In this document: one piece after another, positions 35,815-45,263 of the stretch | How positions within the stretch are numbered: the first letter of the stretch is position 1 | Layout: each line of letters begins with the position of its first letter | Origin: Trichormus_B sp936914905 | GTDB taxonomy: Bacteria > Cyanobacteriota > Cyanobacteriia > Cyanobacteriales > Nostocaceae | Strand: one strand, 5' to 3' | DNA length: 64,000 nt | Assembly (NCBI RefSeq): GCF_039871975.1 | Contig: NZ_JBDPLL010000001.1 | Translations under genes and position numbers: made by a program | Notes under the pieces: generated by a model | What the model was told of the DNA's origin: nothing | Databases searched by the model: none | Seen by the model: only the letters and a program-made list of their open reading frames with translations

Positions 35815-37254
35815 ATGGCATTCTGTCCGAAAAAGTCAATAACTTCTAATCCTACAGCATCGCCAACTCAGGAATTTGAAGATAATGTTGAAGATAATAC
35901 TGACTTACTAAAAACAGGCACTAAACCAATTAGTGAGAGCAAACAAATTTATAAGGAGAAAAAATTTACAGCACCGGGGTTATCTGCGATAAACTTATCT
36001 GATACTGCTAAAAATAATGAAAACTCCGTCACTGAATCAGTTAACGTATCAATAATAACGGAATTTTTTCCGCCAGACTATGCGGCTACTGGACAGTTGA
36101 TTGAAGAACTGGTAAAACAGTTAGAGCAACAAGGGGTAAATATTGAGGTATTTACAGGGCAACCAGGGTATGCTTTTTCGACCGCAAATGCACCGTCACT
36201 TGAGGAAGAAGGTGCTATTCGTATTCGGCGATCACGCTCTACCCAAGTTTGGTCGGGAAGGATTCGTGGCAAAGCAGTAAATGGTGTCCTATTTACATTG
36301 CGTGCTTTTCTTCATATTATCAGAAACTTCCGTCGGCATAATGTATTTCTAGTAACATCTGCGCCACCTTTTTTACCAATTGCAGGATATTTAGCACACC
36401 TGTGTTTTAAAATTTCTTACGTTTGTTTAATCTATGATCTTTATCCTGATATTGCGATCGCCTTGGAAGTAATCAAAAGAAATCATTGGCTGGCAGGGTT
36501 TTGGCGGCAACTGAACAGAATGATTTGGCGTAAATCCAAGGGGATTGTTGTTCTCAGTCCTGATATGAAAAAGAGAGTAATAGCAATCTGTCCAGAAGTA
36601 GCAGATAAAGTATCTGTGATTCATAGTTGGGGAGATCCTGACTTAATTGTCCCCATTGCTAAAGAAATAAATTGGTTTGCCGAGGAGCATAATTTAGTCA
36701 ACAAATTCACTGTCCTCTATTCTGGTAATATGGGCAGGTGTCACGACATGGACACCATTCTAGAAACTGCCAAGCAACTACGAAACGAACCTATTCAGTT
36801 TGTTTGCATTGGTAGTGGAGCAAAACAAAAAAGTTTCATAGAAGCGGTAAATAAATCAGGAGTAACCAATTTTTTATTTCTACCTTATCAAGACAAACAG
36901 GTACTCCCTTACTCCCTGACAGCTTGCGACCTCTCCTTAGTAAGTGTAGAGGCTGGCATGGAAAGTCTTGTTGCTCCCAGCAAGCTTTACCCAGCATTAG
37001 CAGCTGGAAGGCCAATAGCAGCGATTTGTTCAAAATGTTCTTATTTGCGACAACTCATTGCTGAAGGCAACTGTGGAGTGTGTGTAGAGAATGGAGATAG
37101 TCTTGCTCTAGCTGAATTTATCCGTTTGCTGAATAGCGATCGCCAATTAGCAGAACTTATGGGCAAAGCATCACGGCAATATTTGCAGTCAAATTTTACG
37201 CCGCAAATCATAGCCAAAGAATATTTCCGGGTTTTAGAAAGATCACATTTGTAG
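35815..37254 (+). CDS. Glycosyltransferase family 4 (WcaI-like)
   Basis: First gene of the large exopolysaccharide locus. It has a GT-B fold: the N-terminal domain begins VSIITEFFPPDYAATGQLIEE after a polar, probably disordered leader of about 75 residues, and the C-terminal domain holds FTVLYSGNMGRCHDMDTIL and the donor-site acidic motif region VSVEAGMESLVAPSKLY. This 'FFPP.Y..TGQ' type resembles colanic-acid WcaI-like enzymes. I choose the ATG at 35815 with AGGAA upstream; the frame is open to a TTG at 35758. It adds a sugar to a lipid-linked intermediate at the cytoplasmic membrane; the sugar is unknown. Confidence 0.88.
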   Translation: MAFCPKKSITSNPTASPTQEFEDNVEDNTDLLKTGTKPISESKQIYKEKKFTAPGLSAINLSDTAKNNENSVTESVNVSIITEFFPPDYAATGQLIEELVKQLEQQGVNIEVFTGQPGYAFSTANAPSLEEEGAIRIRRSRSTQVWSGRIRGKAVNGVLFTLRAFLHIIRNFRRHNVFLVTSAPPFLPIAGYLAHLCFKISYVCLIYDLYPDIAIALEVIKRNHWLAGFWRQLNRMIWRKSKGIVVLSPDMKKRVIAICPEVADKVSVIHSWGDPDLIVPIAKEINWFAEEHNLVNKFTVLYSGNMGRCHDMDTILETAKQLRNEPIQFVCIGSGAKQKSFIEAVNKSGVTNFLFLPYQDKQVLPYSLTACDLSLVSVEAGMESLVAPSKLYPALAAGRPIAAICSKCSYLRQLIAEGNCGVCVENGDSLALAEFIRLLNSDRQLAELMGKASRQYLQSNFTPQIIAKEYFRVLERSHL

Positions 37255-37445
37255 TCCATTGGCATAGTGCAGCTAATAAACTACAAATGTGCTAACATAT
37301 CCAACTAATTAACTAAACATAGTTTTTCCAATTTAATAGCTCAACTTTTAAATTAGGAGCAGGGCTTTGATGGTCTTGTTGATCTCAGTCCTTCCAACGC
37401 AACCTTCTTGTGATATTTTTATATCAAACTTATAGGGAGGCTGAA

Positions 37446-37871
37446 GTGCAGAGAAGGTGTGACCGAAATCGGAATCGTTCCAAACGGAGAGCTATTTATT
37501 GTCCACTACATAGCTGCTACATAGACAGCATGAGTCAAAAATACACCTTATTTGCTGAACGTGCAGGACAATTACAAGAGAGAGGCATAAGACGAAAAGA
37601 AGCCCTGATGTTAGTAGCGGCCAAAACCGCAGTTCCTTTAGAGGGAGAGTGGTTAGAAGCTTTTTGGTGTGAAGATTGCCAGGCAACCAAATGGTATCAC
37701 ATCCGTAAACGTGAATCAGTATATCAGTTGTCATTAGCACCAGCGGAACTTTGGGAGCAAGCAACAGGAGTTATTAATCCCCATAGAAACCCCTCTGTAG
37801 GAGAGTTTACCTTCAGGCAATCACAGGTTATTGCTGGTAACAACATAAAAGATTTTTGGGTGATTAACTAA
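37446..37871 (+). CDS. Small conserved protein with two Cys pairs
   Basis: About 141 aa. RAIYCPLHSCYIDSMSQKYT and EAFWCEDCQATKWYHIRK give a CxxxxC and a CxxC pair that could bind zinc. In between is a helical segment (RGIRRKEALMLVAAKTAV). I choose the GTG at 37446 because GGAGG lies 5 bases before it; the frame is open upstream to 37410. It sits between the first glycosyltransferase and the ABC permease on the same strand. I know it only as a cyanobacterial conserved hypothetical; a link to polysaccharide synthesis is by position. Confidence 0.6.
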   Translation: MQRRCDRNRNRSKRRAIYCPLHSCYIDSMSQKYTLFAERAGQLQERGIRRKEALMLVAAKTAVPLEGEWLEAFWCEDCQATKWYHIRKRESVYQLSLAPAELWEQATGVINPHRNPSVGEFTFRQSQVIAGNNIKDFWVIN

Positions 37872-37926
37872 GGATTATAAGAATTTAAACCAGGCTATTG
37901 AGCTTAGCAGGGAGCAAATTTCTGAT

Positions 37927-38763
37927 ATGAAGGACACAATTTCCCAGCCAGAATTAATAATTGAAGCCGGAAGAACCGAAGGGCAATACTGGAAAGACCT
38001 CTGGCACTATCGGGAATTATTTTATTTCCTTGCATGGCGAGATATTTTAGTTAGGTACAAGCAAACAAGCATTGGCATTGCTTGGGCTTTAATTCGTCCG
38101 TTTTTAACGATGTTGGTATTTACAGTCGTGTTTGGGCGATTAGCAAAATTGCCATCTCAGGGTGTACCTTATCCTATCCTTGTTTTTTCTGCAATGTTAC
38201 CTTGGCAGTTTTTCTCCAATTCCCTCTCAGAATGCAGCACCAGTTTGATTACCAATTCCAACCTAATTTCCAAAGTCTATTTTCCCAGATTAGTACTACC
38301 TACAAGTGCGGTAGTAGTTAGCTTTATAGACTTTATGATTTCTGGAATCATCTTATTAGCATTAATGGCCTGGTACAACTTCGTCCCCAGTTGGAGAATT
38401 TTGTCCCTACCCTTATTTATTAGTATTGCCTTTGCTGCTTCAATGGGAGCAGGATTATGGTTTGCTTCCTTGAATGTTCAATATCGAGATTTCCGTTATA
38501 TTGTGCCGTTTATTGTGCAGTTTGGTTTGTACATCTCACCAGTAGGGTTTAGTAGCAGCCTTGTTCCTGAACAGTGGCGGTTTATTTACTCATTAAACCC
38601 AATGGTAGGGGTAATTGATGGTTTCCGTTGGGCAATTTTAGGTGGTGATTCAAATTTGAATATACCAGGGTTTATTCTCTCTTTGATTCTTGTATTTTCA
38701 CTATTGTTGAGTGGTATTTGGTATTTCCGCAAGATGGAAAGGAAGTTCGCAGACGTAATATAG
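37927..38763 (+). CDS. ABC-2 type polysaccharide export permease (Wzm-like)
   Basis: A 278-aa inner-membrane permease with six hydrophobic helices, of the Wzm/TagG/KpsM type, which moves a finished lipid-linked glycan across the membrane. FYFLAWRDILVRYKQTSIGI, with the family 'W.DI..RY..T..G..W' pattern, precedes helix 1; FRYIVPFIVQFGLYISPVGF and NPMVGVIDGFRWAILG lie near the end. Its ATPase partner is the next gene (39207), after 443 bases. Confidence 0.93.
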   Translation: MKDTISQPELIIEAGRTEGQYWKDLWHYRELFYFLAWRDILVRYKQTSIGIAWALIRPFLTMLVFTVVFGRLAKLPSQGVPYPILVFSAMLPWQFFSNSLSECSTSLITNSNLISKVYFPRLVLPTSAVVVSFIDFMISGIILLALMAWYNFVPSWRILSLPLFISIAFAASMGAGLWFASLNVQYRDFRYIVPFIVQFGLYISPVGFSSSLVPEQWRFIYSLNPMVGVIDGFRWAILGGDSNLNIPGFILSLILVFSLLLSGIWYFRKMERKFADVI

Positions 38764-39206
38764 ATTCGCTGTAATAAAATATATTATTGAACATCAGCAG
38801 AAAAATAGAAACACTATTCTTTAAGAATATTTTTGAAAAGCTATGCCGAACTTCCCCCATTGCTCCCCATCTCTTATGTTCCGAGAACAGAACGTTGAAG
38901 GCTTGTATAGTATAAACGAGTGTATCAATGATAAATTAAGTTTTTGAAATAAATTAAGTTTTTTAACGTATTCATGGTTCCTAGGAACCACCTTTAACGC
39001 CTGAATTCCAGTCTTAAACTAAATATAAAAACATTGAGCAAAATGTGACTAAAGCCAAAGTTTGATATTTTATTTTGCTATTTTATATAGCAATGCTGCT
39101 GTATATTGAGCTTGTTTAGAATTAAATCATCTAAATTATTTGTAATTCTTCACAGAAGCATTAATTGTGAGTATAGTTAATCTTTCTCGCCACAAAATTT
39201 TTACCT
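38764..39206. other. Gene-free stretch between Wzm and Wzt genes
   Basis: 443 bases with no supported gene. It holds a perfect 16-bp palindrome TGGTTCCTAGGAACCA (38975-38990) and a repeated AAATTAAGTTTTT motif (38933-38963). Its size suggests a separate promoter for the Wzt gene and those after it. Confidence 0.55.
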
Positions 39207-40463
39207 ATGTCAGACACAGTTATTCGCATTGAAAACTTAAGTAAAAAATATATTATTGGTCATCAGCAAGAAGAAAGGTATACTGTCCTACGCGATGTGA
39301 TAGCTAATAAGATTAAATCTCTTGGTAGTTTAATCAATCCTAAAGCCAAAACCGAAAATCCTAACTTTGAAGAATTTTGGGCGTTAAAGGATGTCTCTTT
39401 TGAGATTAAACAAGGTGACAGAGTTGGAATTATTGGACGTAACGGAGCTGGAAAATCAACGCTATTAAAGATTTTAAGTAGAATTATAGAACCTACCCAC
39501 GGATGCCTTAATATTAAGGGAAGAGTTGCTAGTTTATTGGAGGTAGGTACTGGTTTTCATCCAGAATTGACAGGAAGAGAGAATATTTATCTGAACGGTG
39601 CAATTTTGGGGATGAGTAAGGCAGAGATTAAACGAAAATTCGATGAGATTGTTGCTTTTTCTGAAGTGGAAAAATTTTTAGATACACCAGTGAAGCGTTA
39701 TTCATCAGGAATGTATGTAAGACTGGCTTTTGCGGTAGCAGCACATTTAGAACCAGAGATTTTAATCGTAGATGAAGTATTAGCAGTGGGTGATGCTGCT
39801 TTTCAGCAAAAGTGTTTGGGGACAATGGAGGATGTAGGAAAGGAGGGGAGAACAGTTTTATTTGTTAGTCATAATATGACGACAGTTAAACAATTGTGTA
39901 ATTGTGCATTTTTTTTGTATAAAGGCAACTTAATTTTTCAAGGTAATCCTCATGAAACCATATCACAGTATATGCAAAAATTTACTCAGGAAAAATATTT
40001 TCATCAGCCAAATTTATATCATCATATAAAAGGTGATTATAGAGCAGAAATATTAAAAATAACCATAAACAATCTACACAATTCTGATATTGTTTTATCT
40101 ATTTTTGAGAAAGTCAAAATCTCTGTTAAATATAAAATTAACAAACCAATAGATGAATTAGATTTTTTTGTGCTTATCTACAACTTAGAAGATGGACAAG
40201 TACAAATTAGTTTATTCCAAAGAGATTCCCTTAGAAATATTCAACCATCATCCAATTATGGAATAATAAGTGTAGAATTTATTAATCCCTTAATGCCTGG
40301 TAAATATACAATATCGGCAGGTATTTTTGATAAAAATAAATGCTTTGTTGACTGGGTAGAATTTGCCGAATCATTTTACGTAGAGTCAGCATTTATAAAT
40401 GGTATCAAATATGATCAACGCTTAGGAAAAATAAGTATTCAAGGCACTTGGTATGCTGAGTAA
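39207..40463 (+). CDS. ABC transporter ATPase for polysaccharide export (Wzt-like)
   Basis: The 418-aa protein powers glycan export with the Wzm-like permease. Walker A is GRNGAGKST (77-85), the ABC signature YSSGM (165-169), Walker B ILIVDE (185-190) and the switch His is H222 (VSHNM). After about residue 250 follows a Wzt-type beta-rich C-terminal domain (SVKYKINKPIDELDFFVLIY), which in homologues recognises the end of the O-chain. It overlaps the acyltransferase gene by 11 bases, so the genes are translationally coupled. Confidence 0.95.
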   Translation: MSDTVIRIENLSKKYIIGHQQEERYTVLRDVIANKIKSLGSLINPKAKTENPNFEEFWALKDVSFEIKQGDRVGIIGRNGAGKSTLLKILSRIIEPTHGCLNIKGRVASLLEVGTGFHPELTGRENIYLNGAILGMSKAEIKRKFDEIVAFSEVEKFLDTPVKRYSSGMYVRLAFAVAAHLEPEILIVDEVLAVGDAAFQQKCLGTMEDVGKEGRTVLFVSHNMTTVKQLCNCAFFLYKGNLIFQGNPHETISQYMQKFTQEKYFHQPNLYHHIKGDYRAEILKITINNLHNSDIVLSIFEKVKISVKYKINKPIDELDFFVLIYNLEDGQVQISLFQRDSLRNIQPSSNYGIISVEFINPLMPGKYTISAGIFDKNKCFVDWVEFAESFYVESAFINGIKYDQRLGKISIQGTWYAE

Positions 40464-40977
40464 AAGGATTAGAGAATTTATCATACCAATCAGAGTAAAA
40501 TTTTTCCAAAAAATTAATGACTATTTGCTAGAAAGTCAAAAATACACTTTGATGCAGCAGTTAAAAAGTCATGGTGAAGGATGCCATATTTACGTGCCAT
40601 TGTATATTAGCAAGCCCAGTAATCTGGAAATTGGTAACTACGTCTCACTAGGCACATATGTACATATGTGGTGTGAAGGGGGAATTAAAATAGGCCATCG
40701 CGTATTGATTGGTTCTCACACAGCTATTACTTCAGTTACCCATGACTATCAACAAGAGGATATGCGTAAGAACGCCATCTGCAAGCAAGTAGTGATAGAG
40801 GATGATGTTTGGATAGGTACGCATTCAGTAATTTTGCCCGGTATAACTATTGGCAGAGGATCTGTCATAGGCGCTAATTCAGTAGTCACCAAAGATGTTG
40901 AACCATATTCAATAGTTTTTGGTAGCCCTGCAAAACACTCTAAATATAGATATATACCAGAACAACCAGAAATATGA
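40453..40977 (+). CDS. Hexapeptide-repeat acyltransferase
   Basis: A 174-aa left-handed beta-helix transferase (LbH family, WbbJ/maltose-acetyltransferase type). Hexapeptide turns are visible from LEIGNYVSLGTYVHMWC through VVIEDDVWIGTHSVILPG to VIGANSVVTKDVEPYSIVFG. The catalytic His is in TSVTHDY. It probably adds an acetyl or similar group to a sugar of the exopolysaccharide. It overlaps Wzt by 11 bases and the next GT2 gene by 4 (ATGA). Confidence 0.92.
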   Translation: MLSKRIREFIIPIRVKFFQKINDYLLESQKYTLMQQLKSHGEGCHIYVPLYISKPSNLEIGNYVSLGTYVHMWCEGGIKIGHRVLIGSHTAITSVTHDYQQEDMRKNAICKQVVIEDDVWIGTHSVILPGITIGRGSVIGANSVVTKDVEPYSIVFGSPAKHSKYRYIPEQPEI

Positions 40978-41996
40978 GCTTGGATTATTTGTCTTCACAT
41001 TCATTGCATCAATCAGATTGGCCTTGGACTAATCAGCAGCAAGATTGCATATCCAAAACAGTAAATATTTCTACATACCCTCGCATTAGTATTATCACAC
41101 CCAGCTATAATCAAGGAATATTTATTGAGGAAACGATTCGTTCAGTATTACTCCAAGGTTATCCTAATCTAGAATATATAATTATTGATGGTGGTAGTAC
41201 AGATAAAACCTTTGATATTATCAATAAATATGAACCTTCGATATATTATTGGGTAAGTGAACCTGATAACGGTCAGACTCATGCTATTAATAAAGGGCTT
41301 GCCAAAGCCACTGGTGATATCATCGCTTATATCAACAGTGATGACTATTACTTGCCAGGAACACTGTTGAAGGTGGCTGAACATTTTCACCAATTTCCTG
41401 ATACTGACTTACTGCACGGAGTCTGTCGTTATGTAAACCAACAAGGGGAAAAAATCGGTGAACAATTTGGCGATATACAAACTTTAGAAGAAGTTTTAGA
41501 TTTGTGGGATGTATGGTGGAAAAAACGCCAATTTGTGCAACCAGAAGTTTTTTGGACAAGACGCATTACAGAGAAAATTGGTCTTTTAAAAGAAGAACTT
41601 AACTTTGTCATGGATTATGACTACTGGTGCAGAATTATTCAAGCTGGTGGACTCGTCAGGAAAATAGATTCTGAATTATCTTGTTTTCGATTTACTGAGC
41701 ATCAAAAATCAAATCAAAATTTAAAAGTAGCGGCAGAATTACTTTATCTTATACAACCACTACTTTGGAGTAGTTCCACCAGAATTTCGCTTCAAAAGCG
41801 ATGCTTATTACAGGGTAACTGGTTATACCAAGCTGTATTCTTGGAACAAGTTAAAATGTCTATTCAATCAAATGATAGGAAACAGAAGAGATATGCAAAG
41901 CTATTAAAAATTATTTTGACTAGTCCTCAAATTTTATTTAGTTCAGGTTTTTTAAACAGGATAAAGTTTTTTTCAAAAAAAATGTTCACTGGATAG
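40974..41996 (+). CDS. Glycosyltransferase family 2
   Basis: A 340-aa GT-A enzyme. ISIITPSYNQGIFIEETIRS begins the nucleotide-binding domain, YIIIDGGSTDKT follows, and AYINSDDYYLPGTL holds the metal-binding acidic motif. The 'SYNQ...EETI.S...Q.YPNLEYI' type is common in exopolysaccharide clusters. Its ATG overlaps the acyltransferase stop. The following 233 bases to 42229 are AT-rich with no gene, so an mRNA end or a new promoter may lie there. Confidence 0.92.
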   Translation: MSLDYLSSHSLHQSDWPWTNQQQDCISKTVNISTYPRISIITPSYNQGIFIEETIRSVLLQGYPNLEYIIIDGGSTDKTFDIINKYEPSIYYWVSEPDNGQTHAINKGLAKATGDIIAYINSDDYYLPGTLLKVAEHFHQFPDTDLLHGVCRYVNQQGEKIGEQFGDIQTLEEVLDLWDVWWKKRQFVQPEVFWTRRITEKIGLLKEELNFVMDYDYWCRIIQAGGLVRKIDSELSCFRFTEHQKSNQNLKVAAELLYLIQPLLWSSSTRISLQKRCLLQGNWLYQAVFLEQVKMSIQSNDRKQKRYAKLLKIILTSPQILFSSGFLNRIKFFSKKMFTG

Positions 41997-42229
41997 AGTA
42001 ATTTCTATTACTCAATAATGAGATAAATTTTTAAAAATGATAGAAATTTTAAAAATGGAGTTAAATAAATAATAAAATTTTTAGAAATACCTACTTGGTT
42101 ACTATTATCTTATATCTTAAGTTTATTGAATTTCTGAATGAGTTTAGTTAAGTGTTATTTCTGGTAAAGTGAGTGAAGCTATAAAGTAATTAATTTTTAT
42201 GTTAAAAACATACATTAAATATAATAATA

Positions 42230-43219
42230 ATGAAAATTGCTGTTTTTGGCTACTATAATGCTCTTAATGCTGGAGACGACCGCATTCAATACTGTATTAC
42301 TAAATTATTCCAGGGTAACAATATTGTATTTTTACCTCACTATCTACCTCCTCCACAAGAATATCTTCAGAATTTCGATTGGATATTGATTGGTGGTGGT
42401 GGTCTAGTTTTTCAAAGAGTAGGAATATGGATAAATACAAAACAATGGCTAACAAAATGTAAAGCTAATATAGGTGTGTTTGGGTTAGGAGTCAATATAA
42501 TTTCTCCAGATTTATTACCTGAATTGTATGATTTAATTGAAAGATCAGAATTCTTTTATGTTAGAGATGATCAGAGTAGGTTTTTACTAAAAAATCATCC
42601 CAAAGTAGAAGTGCATCCAGACCTAACTTGGTGTTTTCCTTTCCCAGTAGAAAAAAGTACCTCCACTGGCAATAAGATTGCAGTCAATTTAGTTCCATGT
42701 CACTGGAAAGAATTTGATGTAGAAATGTGGTTTCAAGAATTATCAGGATTTCAACTTAATCCTTTCCCATTGAATTTTAATCAGGATAGAGATTTTGATT
42801 TATTAAAGAAATATTTTGGTGATTCAATACCCCAAGAATTTTCCTTGCAACCATTAAGAGGAAGTGAGATTCTGGTGGCGTGTAGATATCACGCTATCAT
42901 CTTTGCTATGCAGATGGGAAAACCATTTATTGCTATAAATTACGATAAAAAAGTGCATCGCTTACTAGCAGAAGCTAATCTTTCAGATTTATGCTTAGAA
43001 ACTACAGAATTTGCTTTACTCTCTGGAAAAATAAATTTTCTTTTAGCAAATAAATCAGAAATTAGAGAAAGAATTAGTTTATTTGTTAAGCAACAAAAAG
43101 AAAGGTCAATATATTTAACTGAAAATCTACAAAATTTTATTAAGCATCAACAAGAAAATTCACTTACTCCATCTAGTTCTTTAAAAAAAGTATTAAAAAA
43201 AATACTGAAACGGAGTTGA
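42230..43219 (+). CDS. Polysaccharide pyruvyltransferase family protein
   Basis: A 329-aa protein of the polysaccharide pyruvyl transferase (CsaB/WcaK) family, which forms a pyruvate ketal on a sugar using PEP. The start KIAVFGYYNALNAGDDRIQY carries the 'G..GA.N.GDD' type of the family, and DWILIGGGGLVF and EILVACRYHAIIFAMQMGKP (conserved R.H) are diagnostic. It starts a run of tightly packed genes: the next begins 7 bases after its stop. Confidence 0.9.
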   Translation: MKIAVFGYYNALNAGDDRIQYCITKLFQGNNIVFLPHYLPPPQEYLQNFDWILIGGGGLVFQRVGIWINTKQWLTKCKANIGVFGLGVNIISPDLLPELYDLIERSEFFYVRDDQSRFLLKNHPKVEVHPDLTWCFPFPVEKSTSTGNKIAVNLVPCHWKEFDVEMWFQELSGFQLNPFPLNFNQDRDFDLLKKYFGDSIPQEFSLQPLRGSEILVACRYHAIIFAMQMGKPFIAINYDKKVHRLLAEANLSDLCLETTEFALLSGKINFLLANKSEIRERISLFVKQQKERSIYLTENLQNFIKHQQENSLTPSSSLKKVLKKILKRS

Positions 43220-43226
43220 ATTAGAA

Positions 43227-44129
43227 ATGTCTATTGGTTCAGCAATTTATCAGTTACAACAAAAATATAAGGACGGATTTGTCACAGCATACTATAGAGA
43301 TTGTGTGAGAAAAAGTATATTGAATTCTCACCCAATTCCTAACACATCTGATGGAGTTTGTGAAATTCATGTTCTGACTTCTGCCAAAGATTGGTTAAAC
43401 CTAGTCTGGACATTAAAGTCTTTTTATCATTTTTCCCAGCGTCAATATTCTCTGTGTATTCACGATGATGGAACTCTAACTCAGGAAAATATCGCAACTT
43501 TTAAGTATCATTTTCCCAATGCACGGATTATTGACAGAAAACAAGCTGACGAAAACGTTTTACCATTATTATCATGTTATCCTCGCTGTTTAGATTTTCG
43601 CAAGACTAATCACCTATCGCCTAAAGTATTTGATTTCGCCTTATATTTGCAAAGTGATCGCTTGCTGCTTCTAGATAGTGATATCTTATTTTTTAAAGAA
43701 CCCACAGAACTACTCAACCGCATTGAAAACCTAGATTATCAACTCAATACACTGAATGCTGATGTAGATAGTGCTTACACAGTTGGACCAGAAATCGTAA
43801 AAACCAATATTGGTTTCGATTTAGCTGCCAGAGTCAATTCAGGATTAGGACTAATTCACAAAAACTCATTGAATTTGAATTGGATAGAAGAATTTTTAGA
43901 CCTACCAAATATTATTGGACATTTCTGGCGCATTGAACAAACTATTTATGCTTTGTGTAGTTCTCGTTTTGGAGTAGAACTGTTACCACCAGCTTATAAT
44001 GTCCATTTAGAAGGAAGTATCAACGGTTCACCATCTCGTCACTATGTAGGCAAAATTAGACACCTAATGTACAGTGAAGGAATTCGTCATCTAGTGCAGA
44101 ATAGATTTCTTAAGGAGTTACACCGATGA
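43227..44129 (+). CDS. Putative glycosyltransferase (GT-A type, unassigned family)
   Basis: A 300-aa protein with a GT-A look: CEIHVLTSAKDWLNLVWTLK, YSLCIHDDGTLTQENI, and DRLLLLDSDILFFKEPTEL, whose DSD matches a DxD metal site. It is like GT8/nucleotide-diphospho-sugar transferases but I cannot place it in a family. It is packed between the pyruvyltransferase (7-base gap) and a GT4 gene (4-base ATGA overlap), so a role in the same glycan is likely. Confidence 0.7.
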   Translation: MSIGSAIYQLQQKYKDGFVTAYYRDCVRKSILNSHPIPNTSDGVCEIHVLTSAKDWLNLVWTLKSFYHFSQRQYSLCIHDDGTLTQENIATFKYHFPNARIIDRKQADENVLPLLSCYPRCLDFRKTNHLSPKVFDFALYLQSDRLLLLDSDILFFKEPTELLNRIENLDYQLNTLNADVDSAYTVGPEIVKTNIGFDLAARVNSGLGLIHKNSLNLNWIEEFLDLPNIIGHFWRIEQTIYALCSSRFGVELLPPAYNVHLEGSINGSPSRHYVGKIRHLMYSEGIRHLVQNRFLKELHR

Positions 44130-45223
44130 TTTCTGCTGAAGAATTGGCAGTAACCTTGACGGTTTTGATGATACCTGATTACCGCACTGATAACCCTTAT
44201 CAAACACTTTTATCTAAAGCGTTAGAGAATCAAGGAGTAAAAGTTTTAGTTCCTTGTGGTTATCGTCGAGTCTTTCCCATCTATAGAGCAATTAAAAGTA
44301 AAGAAAAAATAAATATTTTACATTTACATTGGATAAGTCCATACTTCAAAGGTAAAACTATATTTACAAAATCAATTTATGCTTTAAAACTTTTGATTGA
44401 TATTTTTTTAACTAAATGGGCAGGAGTGAAAATAGTTTGGACATATCATAATCACATTTCCCATGATTCGCTATTTATTTTTTTAGAAAAATGGTTGCAA
44501 CAAAATTTGTTTAATTTAGCAGATACAATTATTGTTCACCATGCTTCTTCCATAGAAGATATTGCTCAGAATTTTAAAATCGAAAGATTAAAATTCGCAG
44601 TTATTCCACATGGACACTATCGAGGAATTTACGGAAGCCTAATTTCTCAAATTGAAGCCAGAAAAGCTCTGGGAATACCATTAGATAGTCGCATTTACCT
44701 CAACTTAGGTATGTTACGACCTTACAAGGGACTTGAATCCTTACTAAAGGTTTGGAGTGAGAATCAGGAATTTCTGCAAGCAAGCACCTTATTGATAGCA
44801 GGAAAAGCATTAGATGAACTTTTTTTACAAAAACTAACTAAATTAGCTGCTTCTGCACAAGGAGTTATTATTCATGCAGATTTTGTAGAAGATAGTAAAA
44901 TACATCTTTACTTTAGTGCTGCTGATGTAGTAGTGTTACCATTTGAAAAAATTTTAACTTCTGGTAGTTTAATTTTAGCGATGTCTTACAGTAAACCAAT
45001 TATTGCTCCTCGTACTAATAGCATAGTCGAAACTTTAGGAGCAGGGGATTGGTTGCTTTATGAATTCGCAGATAATCAGGGATTATTGAAATCATTAAAA
45101 GCAAGCACTGAAGTGGACTTAAATAAATTAACTAATTTAGTTAGAAATGGTTGCGATAAATTATCATGGGATAATATTGGCATCAAAACTTATCACGTTT
45201 ACGAAAACGTCTTGAAAAATTAA
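44126..45223 (+). CDS. Glycosyltransferase family 4
   Basis: A 365-aa GT-B enzyme. The N-terminal domain has VLMIPDYRTDNPYQTLLSKA and ILHLHWISPYFKGKT; the C-terminal domain has YLNLGMLRPYKGLESLLKVW and the donor site DVVVLPFEKILTSGSLILAM, close to the usual 'P....S.G....EAM'. The E at the last catalytic position is not obvious (ILAM in place of EAM), but such variants exist. It overlaps the preceding gene by 4 bases. Confidence 0.88.
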   Translation: MISAEELAVTLTVLMIPDYRTDNPYQTLLSKALENQGVKVLVPCGYRRVFPIYRAIKSKEKINILHLHWISPYFKGKTIFTKSIYALKLLIDIFLTKWAGVKIVWTYHNHISHDSLFIFLEKWLQQNLFNLADTIIVHHASSIEDIAQNFKIERLKFAVIPHGHYRGIYGSLISQIEARKALGIPLDSRIYLNLGMLRPYKGLESLLKVWSENQEFLQASTLLIAGKALDELFLQKLTKLAASAQGVIIHADFVEDSKIHLYFSAADVVVLPFEKILTSGSLILAMSYSKPIIAPRTNSIVETLGAGDWLLYEFADNQGLLKSLKASTEVDLNKLTNLVRNGCDKLSWDNIGIKTYHVYENVLKN

Positions 45224-45263
45224 TTATTAATTAGTCCGTAATTTTATAATTACTTTTTTATTT

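Noticed and set aside
40453..40977. Chloramphenicol/streptogramin acetyltransferase (resistance) call for the hexapeptide protein
   Set aside because: The hexapeptide fold is shared, but translational coupling with Wzt and a GT2 gene makes a sugar acyltransferase much more likely.
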